A stretch of DNA of 64,000 bases. It comes from Archangium primigenium (GTDB lineage: Bacteria; Myxococcota; Myxococcia; Myxococcales; Myxococcaceae). A program made the translations under genes and the position numbers. Below the pieces are notes generated by a model. It was not told the DNA's origin and searched no databases. It was given only the letters and a program-made list of their open reading frames with translations. Shown one piece after another: positions 18,188 through 26,102 of the stretch; the first letter of the stretch is position 1; each line of letters opens with the position of its first letter. Location: the NCBI RefSeq assembly GCF_016904885.1, contig NZ_JADWYI010000001.1:8675224-8739223 (forward strand). The letters are read 5' to 3'.

Positions 18188-19254
18188 TCCTCGTAGAAGC
18201 GGTCGGTGTAGAGGTAGTTCATGGACATCACCGTCACCAGCGACACGAGGCGGCAGATGGCCTCGCGGCTGTCGTCGGGATGCAGGGAGAGGTTCATCGC
18301 CGCGGTGCGCTCGATGAGGTGGTCCACCAGCGCGCGCACCACGCCTCGGCTCACGCCGGAGTACTGACTCACCAGGGCCATCATCCGCTGCCGCTCGGCG
18401 CGCACGAGCGTCTCCGCGCGCACGGGCGCCTCGCCGGGCCCCTCGAAGATGTCGTCCAGCGACTGGTCGAAGGCGTCGCGCAGCTCCAGGTCCACCTTCT
18501 CGTCCAGGTCGCGCTGGCGGTAGTGGTCCTGGACCGTGCCCTCCATCTCCTCGGTGGTGAAGTCGGGCGTGGCCAGCGTCACCACCGGCGGCCGGCGGCC
18601 GAGCGTGGCGACGATGGCCTCCACGTACTGCAGCTTCTTGAGCGCGCCCCACCCCTGGTAGCGCTTCGCCCAGTCGCTGCCCGGGGTGAGCCACACGGCG
18701 AAGGTCTCGGCGAAATCCTCGTCCGGGTGCTTCTGGGCGTACCAGCCGGAGATGTGCGAGACGTAGCGGCGCGAGAAGGGCTGCGGCTTGTAGTCGTCGC
18801 GGTACGGGCGCGAGTAGTCCCCGAACGTGCGCAGCCACTCCTGCGTCTCGTAGAGCCGGTAGGCGTAGTTGAAGGCGTGGCCCGCCTCGTGGCGCAGGTA
18901 CATGAGGATCTCCGCCTCGGTCTCCGCGCCGCCGCCCAGGTCCGCCTCGATGGACAGGAGGTTCGGGTCCGCCAGGTAGAACGGCAGCCCGATGACCGGC
19001 ACCCCCGAGGGGCATCCCCACTCGTCCGACAGGTAGCACTGGGGCTTGAAGGAAATCCCCTTGGCCTCGAGCTCCGCGTGCAGCTGCGCGATGCTGCGCT
19101 CCAGGGGCGTGCCCGCCAGCCGCAAGGACAGGTCCTTGATGCGCGCGGACAGCAGCGCCTCGCGTTGGGGCGACAGCCGACCACGGCCCTCCCCATGCTC
19201 GGTGGAGTGCTTCTCGCGCATCACCAGGGAATCCGCTGGGCTCGGAGGCATCAT
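18184..19254 (-). CDS. Putative zinc-binding metallopeptidase
   Basis: This is a protein of about 356 aa with an HExxH-type motif in YLRHEAGHAFNYAYRLY and a downstream DEDFAETFAVWLTPG segment. The Glu/Asp there is the expected third zinc ligand, as in the gluzincin-like families annotated as putative zinc-binding metallopeptidases. No signal peptide is seen, so it is probably cytoplasmic. The C-terminal 130 residues are helical and may be regulatory. It is cotranscribed and translationally coupled with the ATP-grasp gene. The start is uncertain: 19254 is used here, 19329 has the best ribosome site (GAGGGG), and 19221 is also possible. Confidence 0.82.
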   Translation of the reverse strand: MMPPSPADSLVMREKHSTEHGEGRGRLSPQREALLSARIKDLSLRLAGTPLERSIAQLHAELEAKGISFKPQCYLSDEWGCPSGVPVIGLPFYLADPNLLSIEADLGGGAETEAEILMYLRHEAGHAFNYAYRLYETQEWLRTFGDYSRPYRDDYKPQPFSRRYVSHISGWYAQKHPDEDFAETFAVWLTPGSDWAKRYQGWGALKKLQYVEAIVATLGRRPPVVTLATPDFTTEEMEGTVQDHYRQRDLDEKVDLELRDAFDQSLDDIFEGPGEAPVRAETLVRAERQRMMALVSQYSGVSRGVVRALVDHLIERTAAMNLSLHPDDSREAICRLVSLVTVMSMNYLYTDRFYEE

Positions 19255-19443
19255 GCTTCCATGAGGTAAGGAGGCCCCCGCGCCGTGCCCAGGTCCAAGG
19301 CGAGCGGGCGGTCGGGCGGCTCCTTCCATCCCTCCCCTCGGAGCCCCCCGACGAGCGAGTGCGTCACCATTTCACTCGCCGAGCGAGCAACCGGCGACAG
19401 CCCCATGCGATAATTCCACCATCCCCCGCAGTGGAGTTCCCCC

Positions 19444-21231
19444 ATGAGCGTTCGCCGCACCGAGGGTCAAGGTCCCGTTCTCACTCCCCGTCCCGCCGCC
19501 ACGGAGGCCGCGCCCGCGCCCGTGGAGAAGAACACCGTGAAGGCGACCTCGACGGACGCGCCGGCGGCCTCGCCCTTCGCCCAGGATGGCTTCGCGACAA
19601 AGGCGCCCGCGGGTCAGACGAACACCCTGCTGCCCTCCGCGCCCCAGGGCGTGGGCCGGCTGCCCCTGGCGAGCGCCGAGGCCCAGGGCGCCATCCAGAC
19701 GACGCTCGCGGGGCTCAACGCCGGCGCGCCCCCGACGCTCGGCGCCGCGGGCCAGGAGTACGTGCCTCGCAGCGTGGAGCGCGATGCGCTCGGCATGACG
19801 CACGTGCGCCTGGACCGGCGGCACGAGGGCGTGAAGGTCTTCGGCGAGCAGGTCATCGGCCACCTGGACAAGGACGGCAAGCTCACGGGCACCACGGGCG
19901 AGCGGAACCCGATTCCCGCGGGCCTCGGCCGCGAGACGCCCAAGCTGTCCCCCGCCCAGGCCGAGCAGCTGGGCCGCGAGGCCTTCGGCGAGAAGCCGGA
20001 CAAGCAGCCCGCGGTGGAGCGCACCGTCTACCAGGACGCCTCGGGCACGTACCACTCGGCCTACCGCGTGGAGATCTCCAAGACGTCCGGCGAGGAGCTG
20101 CCGCGCCAGATGAACTACATGCTGGACGCCAACACCGGCAAGCTGCTCAGCCAGTTCGATCAGATCGACGGCTTCTCCGCGGGACGCCACGGCGGCCACG
20201 GCGCCCACGCTCCGTCGGAGGCGGCCCCGTCCGCGCCCACCGCGCCCGGCACGCGCAAGGCCGATGATCAGACGATGTACAGCGGCAAGGTGGACCTCTC
20301 CACCACGAAGAAGGCCGACGGCACCTACACCCTCGAGGACACCTCGCGCGGCAAGGGCGTGGTGACGTACGACGCCAAGAACGCCGAGCAGGCCTCGGGG
20401 CGCACGCAGTTCACCGACAAGAACGACGTGTGGGGCGAGGCCACGGACAACCCGCGCGCCAAGGCCGCGGTGGACGCGCACTACGGCGCGGAGATGACGT
20501 ACGACTTCCTCAAGGACGTGCTGGGCCGCAACTCCCTGGACAACGCGGGCGAGAAGCTCACGTCCTACGTGCACGTGAGCAACAACTTCGTGAACGCCTA
20601 CTGGGACGGCGAGAAGATGAACTACGGCGATGGCGACGGGCAGACGGCCGGCCCGCTCACCACGCTGGACATCGCCGGCCATGAGATCGCCCACGGCCTC
20701 ACCGAGCGCACCGCGGGCCTCGTGTACGAGGGCGAGTCCGGCGGCCTCAACGAGTCCTTCAGCGACATCATCGGCGCGGGCGTGGAGTGGTACGCCTCGC
20801 AGAAGAACCCCGGGGTGAAGTTCAACTGGACCGTGGGCGAGGCGGCGTGGACGCCCAAGAACGGGAGCAACGAGGACGGGTTGCGCTACATGAACGACCC
20901 GAAGAAGGACGGGTACTCCATCGACAACTACAAGGACTACCCGAAGCAGCAGGAGGTGCACGGCTCCAGCGGCATCGCCAACAACGCCTTCTACCTGCTC
21001 ACCGAGGGCGGCAAGAACCGCACCTCCGGCCTGGAGGTCAAGGGCGGCATCGGCATGGACAAGAGCCTGAAGATCTTCGGCCGCGCCCTGACCACGTACA
21101 TGACGCCCAAGACGACCTTCGCCCAGGCGCGCGAGGCCACGCTCAAGGCGGCCACGGACCTCTACGGCGCCAGGTCCGTGGAGCTGCAGAAGGTGAAGGA
21201 CGCCTGGACCGCGGTGGGCGTGGGCAAGTAG
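19444..21231 (+). CDS. M4 (thermolysin-family) metallopeptidase without Sec signal
   Basis: This is a 595-aa protein. Residues 1-90 are Pro/Ala/Thr-rich and look disordered, with no hydrophobic signal segment. Residues about 100-225 are a FTP/PepSY-like propeptide (VKVFGEQVIGHLDKDGKL). The catalytic domain covers about 270-595. Zinc ligands are H413 and H417 in HEIAHG, with E414 catalytic, and E437 in GGLNESFSD. YxN and the C-terminal catalytic His (HGSSGIANNAFY) are present, so it should be active. GTGGAG lies ahead of the ATG; a GATAAT box at 19409 could be a -10. Export route is unclear; see findings. Confidence 0.93.
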   Translation: MSVRRTEGQGPVLTPRPAATEAAPAPVEKNTVKATSTDAPAASPFAQDGFATKAPAGQTNTLLPSAPQGVGRLPLASAEAQGAIQTTLAGLNAGAPPTLGAAGQEYVPRSVERDALGMTHVRLDRRHEGVKVFGEQVIGHLDKDGKLTGTTGERNPIPAGLGRETPKLSPAQAEQLGREAFGEKPDKQPAVERTVYQDASGTYHSAYRVEISKTSGEELPRQMNYMLDANTGKLLSQFDQIDGFSAGRHGGHGAHAPSEAAPSAPTAPGTRKADDQTMYSGKVDLSTTKKADGTYTLEDTSRGKGVVTYDAKNAEQASGRTQFTDKNDVWGEATDNPRAKAAVDAHYGAEMTYDFLKDVLGRNSLDNAGEKLTSYVHVSNNFVNAYWDGEKMNYGDGDGQTAGPLTTLDIAGHEIAHGLTERTAGLVYEGESGGLNESFSDIIGAGVEWYASQKNPGVKFNWTVGEAAWTPKNGSNEDGLRYMNDPKKDGYSIDNYKDYPKQQEVHGSSGIANNAFYLLTEGGKNRTSGLEVKGGIGMDKSLKIFGRALTTYMTPKTTFAQAREATLKAATDLYGARSVELQKVKDAWTAVGVGK

Positions 21232-21236
21232 TCCCC

Positions 21237-21266
21237 GCGGGCCGTGCCATTCCAGGCACGGCCCGC
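21237..21266. terminator. Bidirectional terminator hairpin
   Basis: GCGGGCCGTGCC (21237-21248) and GGCACGGCCCGC (21255-21266) form a perfect 12-bp stem with a 6-nt loop in the 43-bp gap between the converging M4 peptidase and YwqG-like genes. No T-tract follows, as is usual in these genomes. Confidence 0.7.
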
Positions 21267-21274
21267 GCGCCGCT

Positions 21275-21922
21275 TCAGGCGCCTTGCCAGAGGAAGCGGA
21301 AGGGCGTGCCGCAGGCGCCCGTCGCGCAGCGGAACACGTAGCCCCGGCCCCCGTCCCCGAAGGCCAGTCCGAAGGGCAGCGACGCGAGCTGCGCCACGAA
21401 GCGCATGGGCGCGCCGCAGCACGTGGGCTCGGCCTCGCCATTCACCCAGACGGGCACGCCGCCCACCTTGCTCTCGGGGGCCTCGGCCTGCGCCCGGTCG
21501 AGCGCCTCGAGCTGCGCGTCCGTGGCGGTGTTCACGTCCACCGACAGGGCCTCGGTGTCCTCCTGGGCGGGCGTGAAGTCCAGCCGCGTCCGCTCCAGCG
21601 CGGCGGGTGACGCCGGCGCGCCCGTCACCGAGGGCGGGCCCGACACCACGGCCACCACGGCGTTGGCGCCCGCGTGCGCGTCCCACCGGAAGCAGACCGT
21701 GTCCGGGTTCTCGCACTGGAAGACGTAGAGCGCCGCGTGGGGCGCCAGGTCCAGGCGGCCCGGCACGTGCGGCAGTTGAAAGAGAAACCGCATGGGGGCG
21801 CCACACGTCGCGCACACCGGCCAACGCACGGCGCCCGCGGGCTCCGGCGCGCCGCCCACCTGGGCGAGCGGCACTCCGGACTCCGCGGGCACGAGCGCCC
21901 ATACCTTGGAAGAAGCGTCCAT
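21275..21922 (-). CDS. YwqG/DUF1963-like protein with paired Cys motifs
   Basis: This 215-aa soluble protein has two similar halves, each with a Cys cluster followed by G-A-P-M-R-F (CATCGAPMRFLFQL near residue 37, CCGAPMRFVAQL near residue 170). Other Cys lie in FQCENPD and CATGACGTPF. The GGxPxW turn and the LFQL/VAQL strand recall the YwqG (DUF1963) fold. The cysteines may bind zinc. The function is unknown. It starts 13 nt after the endonuclease gene stops on the same strand, so the two are probably cotranscribed. Confidence 0.7.
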   Translation of the reverse strand: MDASSKVWALVPAESGVPLAQVGGAPEPAGAVRWPVCATCGAPMRFLFQLPHVPGRLDLAPHAALYVFQCENPDTVCFRWDAHAGANAVVAVVSGPPSVTGAPASPAALERTRLDFTPAQEDTEALSVDVNTATDAQLEALDRAQAEAPESKVGGVPVWVNGEAEPTCCGAPMRFVAQLASLPFGLAFGDGGRGYVFRCATGACGTPFRFLWQGA

Positions 21923-21935
21923 TCAGGCCGAGAGC

Positions 21936-22751
21936 CTAGAAGTCCGAGATGCGATCCGCCAGCGAGGGATCATCCACGAAGGGGTTGCGGTTGCCCTGGT
22001 AGCCCTGGATGGCGTCGTTGCGGGCGACCTCGGCCGCGTCCACCTTGTCCATCTGGTTCCACTGCTTGAGCACCGCCTCGTCCCCGGCGGGGATGGGCTT
22101 GCCGTACACCGTGGAGAAGTAGAAGAGGGCGCGCGCCACGTTGCCCTTGTGCTCGTCCCGGGGCTCGAACACCGTCTGCCCGTTGGCGTCCTTGCCGAGC
22201 TTCGAGCCGTCCTGGCTCCACTTCACGTCCTTGACCACCTTGCCGAACGGGTAGCTGCTGCGGATGGAGTTGGCCTTGCTGTCCGTGGGGAACAGGTGGT
22301 GCAGGTCGCTCTTGGCCGCGCCCGTGGCGCCCTTGGACTGGGGCCACGAGTGCTCGGTGTTCATGTCGCTGCTGTTGGGAATCTTGTTCGTGGCGAGCTC
22401 ACGGCCCGTGTACACGCACTCCACCTTGCCGTCGTGGTTGTCCAGCTCGGTGAAGATGACCTTGCGCGCCTGGTTGTAGCCCAGGTCCTTGTGCTGGGCC
22501 GCCGCGTCGTGCAGCGCCTTGATGAGCGCCTTGTCCTTGAGCCCGTCCGTGGAGCCGCCCTTGCCCGGCGTCGTGGGCGTCGTGGGCGTCGTCGGGCCCG
22601 GCGTGGGGCGCGGCTTGGCCGCGGACGTGAAGCTGTCCACGCTGGCGGCGGCACCGCGCGAGATCACTGCGGAAGCGCGCGGGGCCTCGGTCGTGGGGGC
22701 CGGCGACGAGGACAGCGGGCGGGGAGCGGTGGTGGTCGAGCGCAGGAGCAT
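21936..22751 (-). CDS. Endonuclease I (EndA/Vvn) family nuclease
   Basis: This 271-aa protein has a 75-residue Ser/Thr/Pro-rich N-terminal region with a TTPTTPTTPG tract and no hydrophobic signal. It is followed by an endonuclease I domain. The catalytic beta-beta-alpha-metal motif is NTEHSWPQS, with SDLHHLFPTDSKANSIR and the FG motif after it. Family members are periplasmic or secreted non-specific DNases. The start at 22751 has AGAGG 8 nt ahead. Its gene is divergent from the substrate-binding-protein gene, and it is likely cotranscribed with the downstream YwqG-like gene. Confidence 0.9.
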   Translation of the reverse strand: MLLRSTTTAPRPLSSSPAPTTEAPRASAVISRGAAASVDSFTSAAKPRPTPGPTTPTTPTTPGKGGSTDGLKDKALIKALHDAAAQHKDLGYNQARKVIFTELDNHDGKVECVYTGRELATNKIPNSSDMNTEHSWPQSKGATGAAKSDLHHLFPTDSKANSIRSSYPFGKVVKDVKWSQDGSKLGKDANGQTVFEPRDEHKGNVARALFYFSTVYGKPIPAGDEAVLKQWNQMDKVDAAEVARNDAIQGYQGNRNPFVDDPSLADRISDF

Positions 22752-22833
22752 CACGAAGGCCTCTGAGAACGGCCGCGGGGGGGCGGCGCGTGGATATTTC
22801 CATTGTCGTCCCCACGCCCGGCAAGTTGCCTGT

Positions 22834-22855
22834 CTCCGCACTTTCTCCGCACTTT
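22834..22855. repeat. Tandem 11-bp direct repeat in a divergent promoter region
   Basis: CTCCGCACTTT occurs twice head-to-tail (22834-22844 and 22845-22855) between the divergent endonuclease and substrate-binding-protein genes, one helical turn apart. It could be an activator site; there is no further evidence. Confidence 0.35.
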
Positions 22856-22926
22856 CCCTACCGTGTGGGCAAGAAACCCTCCTCGTCTCACCCGGCGTCC
22901 TCTGGCCCACCGCGTTAGAAGGCCGC

Positions 22927-24111
22927 ATGCGTCCGTTCCCGAGACTGATGGTCGCCGTGCTCCTCATGAGCAGCGCGGCGTGTGAGAAGAAGAGCGCGCC
23001 CGCGCCGGCGAGCCCCACCCCCGCGGCGGCGAGCACGGGAGGCCCGGCGGCCGAGGGCCCCATCCTGCTGGGGCAGGTGGGCAGCCTCACGGGCAGTGAA
23101 GCCACTTTCGGCCAGTCGGCGAAGCACGGCATCGCCATGGCGGTGCGCGAGGCCAACGCGGCGGGCGGCGTGAAGGGACGCCCCCTCGCGGTGCGCGTCT
23201 ATGACAGCCAGGGGCGGCCCGAGGAGGCGGCCCAGGCGGCCATGCGCCTCATCAGTCAGGACAAGGTGGTGGTGGTGCTCGGCGAGGCCGCGTCCTCCAA
23301 CTCCCTGGCCATGGCGGACAAGGCCCAGGCGGCCGGGGTGCCGATGATCACCCCCACGTCCACCCATCCCGACGTCACGCGCAAGGGCGACTACATCTTC
23401 CGCGTCTGCTTCATCGACTCCTTCCAGGGCGGGGTGATGGCGAAGTTCGCCCGCGACACGCTCCAGTTCGAGCGCGTGGCGGTGCTCCAGGACAACAAGA
23501 GCGCGTTCTCGGTGGGCCTGGCGGACACGTTCCGCGAGGCCTTCGTCGCGCGCGGGGGCCAGGTGCTCACCACGGAGAGCTATTCGAAGGGGGACACGGA
23601 CTTCCGCGCGCAGCTCACCACCTTCAAGAAGCTCAAGCCGCAGGCGCTCTTCGTGCCCGGGTACTACACGGACGTGGCCCTCATCGCCCGGCAGGCGCGG
23701 GAGTTGGGGCTGGCGGTGCCGCTGCTCGGCGGCGACGGGTGGGAGTCGGACCGGCTGTTCGAGCTGAGCGGCGGCGCGCTCGAGGGCGGCTACTACGTCA
23801 ATCACTACGCGGTGGACAACCCGGACCCGCGCACCCAGGACTTCATCACCCGCTACAAGGCCGAGTGGAAGGAGGCGCCCGACAGCGTGGCGGCCCTGGC
23901 CTATGACGCCGCGCGCCTGGCCATCGACGCGATCGGGCGCGCGCCGGACCTGTCGGGACGCGCGGTGCGCGATGCCCTCGCCGCCACCCGGGACTTCCCC
24001 GGCGTGGGCGGCACCATCAACCTGGACGCGCACCGCGACGCGGTGAAGGAGGCGGTGATTCTCAAGGTCGAGGGCGAGACCCGGCGCTTCGTCACCACCG
24101 TGAAGCCGTAG
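22927..24111 (+). CDS. Branched-chain-amino-acid-type ABC substrate-binding lipoprotein
   Basis: This is a 394-aa protein. It has a lipoprotein signal (MRPFPRLMVAVLLMSSAAC, lipidated Cys 19) and a Pro/Ala linker, then a type 1 periplasmic binding fold of the LivJ/amide-binding class. Landmarks are GQVGSLTGSEATFGQ, GVKGRPLAVRVYDSQGRPEEA, MITPTSTHP and KLKPQALFVPGYYTD. No permease or ATPase gene is nearby, so it may act as a free sensor or with a remote transporter. AGAAGG precedes the ATG. The ligand is unknown. Confidence 0.92.
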   Translation: MRPFPRLMVAVLLMSSAACEKKSAPAPASPTPAAASTGGPAAEGPILLGQVGSLTGSEATFGQSAKHGIAMAVREANAAGGVKGRPLAVRVYDSQGRPEEAAQAAMRLISQDKVVVVLGEAASSNSLAMADKAQAAGVPMITPTSTHPDVTRKGDYIFRVCFIDSFQGGVMAKFARDTLQFERVAVLQDNKSAFSVGLADTFREAFVARGGQVLTTESYSKGDTDFRAQLTTFKKLKPQALFVPGYYTDVALIARQARELGLAVPLLGGDGWESDRLFELSGGALEGGYYVNHYAVDNPDPRTQDFITRYKAEWKEAPDSVAALAYDAARLAIDAIGRAPDLSGRAVRDALAATRDFPGVGGTINLDAHRDAVKEAVILKVEGETRRFVTTVKP

Positions 24112-24268
24112 TCACCGCCCGGTGGTGACGGGTGTCACCATGGGATGACACCAGGCACCAGGGGCCGGGGCCCCCTCCCCACCCCGCACGGCCTGGAGTC
24201 ACCGGGGGAGACCCGGAGGGCCTCAAGGAAAACAGGTACTTGCGCGAGGACTTCCGCGCATCCGGGGT

Positions 24269-24284
24269 TGGCACACCGACTGCA
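24269..24284 (+). promoter_or_regulatory. Sigma-54 (RpoN) -24/-12 promoter
   Basis: TGGCACACCGACTGCA matches the consensus TGGCAC-N5-TTGCA at 14 of 16 aligned positions, counting the unspecified ones. It has the required 10 nt between the GG and GC doublets. Transcription would start near 24296, about 40 nt before the lytic transglycosylase ATG. Sigma-54 promoters need an enhancer-binding protein; none is encoded here. Confidence 0.65.
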
Positions 24285-24336
24285 ATAGGTCAGAGCATCG
24301 GTTCACCCCACTTCGCCTTCCCCGAGGACTCCCGCC

Positions 24337-25317
24337 ATGTCCATCTCGTCCCTGTCGAACAGCAACGCCGCCTTCCGCATCCCCCAGCAGAACATCGAGT
24401 CCGCGGTGAGCGAGGCGCGGCCCACGTCCATCCAGGCCGGTGGCTGCTGCCCGGGCCAGACGAGCCCGGCGAGCAACCCCCTGGGCGACCTGTTCAAGGA
24501 CAGCTTCGGCGGCGCGGAGAAGGGCGGCGGTCTCCAGCAGTTCCTCGAGGGCGCCAAGCAGCTCGTCGAGACGCTCAACCAGCTCAAGGATCTGCTGGAG
24601 GGGGGCGTGCCCGAGCTCGGCGATGACGCGGCGGCCGGTGGCCTGGATGCGGCGGGCGGCGCGGCAGGTGGCGCGGCGGGTGGCGCGGCGGCTCCGGCTC
24701 CGGCTCCGGTGGGCGGCGCGGGTGGCGCGGCGGCTCCGGCCCCGGTGGGTGGCGCGGCGGCTCCGGCTCCGGTGGGTGGCGCGGGCGCGGCGGGCGGCGC
24801 GAGCAACGGCGTGAGCTCGGGCGGTGGCTCGGGTGACGCGAAGCTCGGCCCCGGCTTCCCCAAGCAGCTGGATCAGTTCAAGGGCGCCATCGAGTCCGCG
24901 GCGGCCAAGGCGGGCGTGCCGGCCAACATGCTGGCCGGGCAGATCTGGCAGGAGTCGCGCGGCAACATCGAGGCCATCACCACCAACGGTGGCAACGGCC
25001 TGTCGGACACGGGCCTGATGCAGGTCAACCCCAACACCTTCGGTGAGCTGCAGGCCAAGCACCCGGAGCTCCAGGGCAAGAACCTGGCGGATCCCGAGAC
25101 CAACATCCTCGCGGGCGCCTTCTACATGAAGGACATGAACGAGCAGTTCGGCGGCAACTGGGACCTGGCGCTGCGCGGCTACAACTCGGGCCCCAACGGC
25201 GTGGACCGCAACGACCCGCGCGCGCTGCCGGCCGGCACGGGCGACGCCACCTACGTGGACAAGGTGAACAGCTTCTGGAAGACGATCGAGTCCGGCAACG
25301 GCACCCTGCCCGCCTAG
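24337..25317 (+). CDS. Lytic transglycosylase (SLT domain) without Sec signal
   Basis: This is a 326-aa protein. Residues 1-100 are polar with a CC pair (GGCCPG) and a helix (FLEGAKQLVETLNQLKDLLE). Residues about 105-165 are a Gly/Ala/Pro linker made of short repeats (AAPAPVGG units). The C-terminal 160 residues are an SLT lysozyme-like domain with catalytic E206 in QESRG, GLMQVNP, and a final ALRGYNSGPNGV. It should cleave peptidoglycan glycan strands. There is no signal peptide. It is preceded by a strong sigma-54-like promoter. It may act in predation or cell-wall remodelling (inference). Confidence 0.9.
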   Translation: MSISSLSNSNAAFRIPQQNIESAVSEARPTSIQAGGCCPGQTSPASNPLGDLFKDSFGGAEKGGGLQQFLEGAKQLVETLNQLKDLLEGGVPELGDDAAAGGLDAAGGAAGGAAGGAAAPAPAPVGGAGGAAAPAPVGGAAAPAPVGGAGAAGGASNGVSSGGGSGDAKLGPGFPKQLDQFKGAIESAAAKAGVPANMLAGQIWQESRGNIEAITTNGGNGLSDTGLMQVNPNTFGELQAKHPELQGKNLADPETNILAGAFYMKDMNEQFGGNWDLALRGYNSGPNGVDRNDPRALPAGTGDATYVDKVNSFWKTIESGNGTLPA

Positions 25318-25367
25318 TCCCGGACCCGAGACGACCCTGGGAGTCCCCCACCCCTCCCGCGCGGCGC

Positions 25368-25985
25368 TCAGTGCGCCGTGCTGGGGGGGTGATGCGCTTC
25401 ACGGCGACGGTAGAACTCCGAGGCCGCGAGGAAGCCCACGCTGAACGCGGGCCGGAAGACCTTGGTGTAGAACCAGTTCACCCCGGGCACCGCGGCGATC
25501 ATGTCCCCCAGGCTCCACATCTCCTCGTGGAAGTGGATGCGCGGCTGCATCTGCCCGTCTTCGGTGCGCTCCAGGGAGAACTCGTAGACGAGGAAGGTGC
25601 GCAGCGGGTAGGTGTACAGCCAGCTGAATTGTTTGAGGTTCATGATTCCGTCCACGAGGACGCGGCCCCGCGTCTGGCCTTCCTCGAGCTGGACGTTGAG
25701 CTGGGTGATGTCGAAGTCGAAGCGCAGCATGCGGTGGAAGCCCTCCGCGCCGCGCCGGTAGGTCTCGCGACCCCCGCCCGTCTGCCAGGGGTCCACGAAC
25801 ACGATGTCCTCGGCCATGTAGGGCGCGAGCCGCTCGCTGAGCTCGGCCGGAGGCACGCTCGTGTCGTAGAGGAGGAGCGTCACCTCGCGGAAGCGCGCCT
25901 CCAACTGGGCGATCAGGGCGCGGTCGCCGCGGCGCGCGGAGGACTTCGTGTCAGGAGAGTCGGAGGTCGTGGAGGCCGTCTTCAT
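25368..25985 (-). CDS. NTF2/SnoaL-fold protein (DUF2358-like)
   Basis: This 205-aa protein has a basic, disordered N-terminus of about 20 residues. It is followed by an alpha+beta cone-fold region: LLLYDTSVPPAELSERLAPYMAEDIVFVDPWQTGGGRETYRRG, then FDFDITQLNVQLEE. The C-terminus (GVNWFYTKVFRPAFSVGFLAASEFY) is aromatic and may contact membrane or ligand. The pattern resembles the DUF2358 family of the NTF2-like superfamily. The function is unknown. It converges on the lytic transglycosylase gene and is divergent from DUF2252. Confidence 0.7.
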   Translation of the reverse strand: MKTASTTSDSPDTKSSARRGDRALIAQLEARFREVTLLLYDTSVPPAELSERLAPYMAEDIVFVDPWQTGGGRETYRRGAEGFHRMLRFDFDITQLNVQLEEGQTRGRVLVDGIMNLKQFSWLYTYPLRTFLVYEFSLERTEDGQMQPRIHFHEEMWSLGDMIAAVPGVNWFYTKVFRPAFSVGFLAASEFYRRREAHHPPSTAH

Positions 25986-26102
25986 GGGCGTCCAGGGTAG
26001 GCACGGGGAGCCCCTCCGGGAACCGGCCCGGGCCACCGGGGCCAAGGGGGCATCCGGGCGACCCCTCCTGTCCCATGCTCCGCGAGTGCCTACCTTTCGG
26101 AC

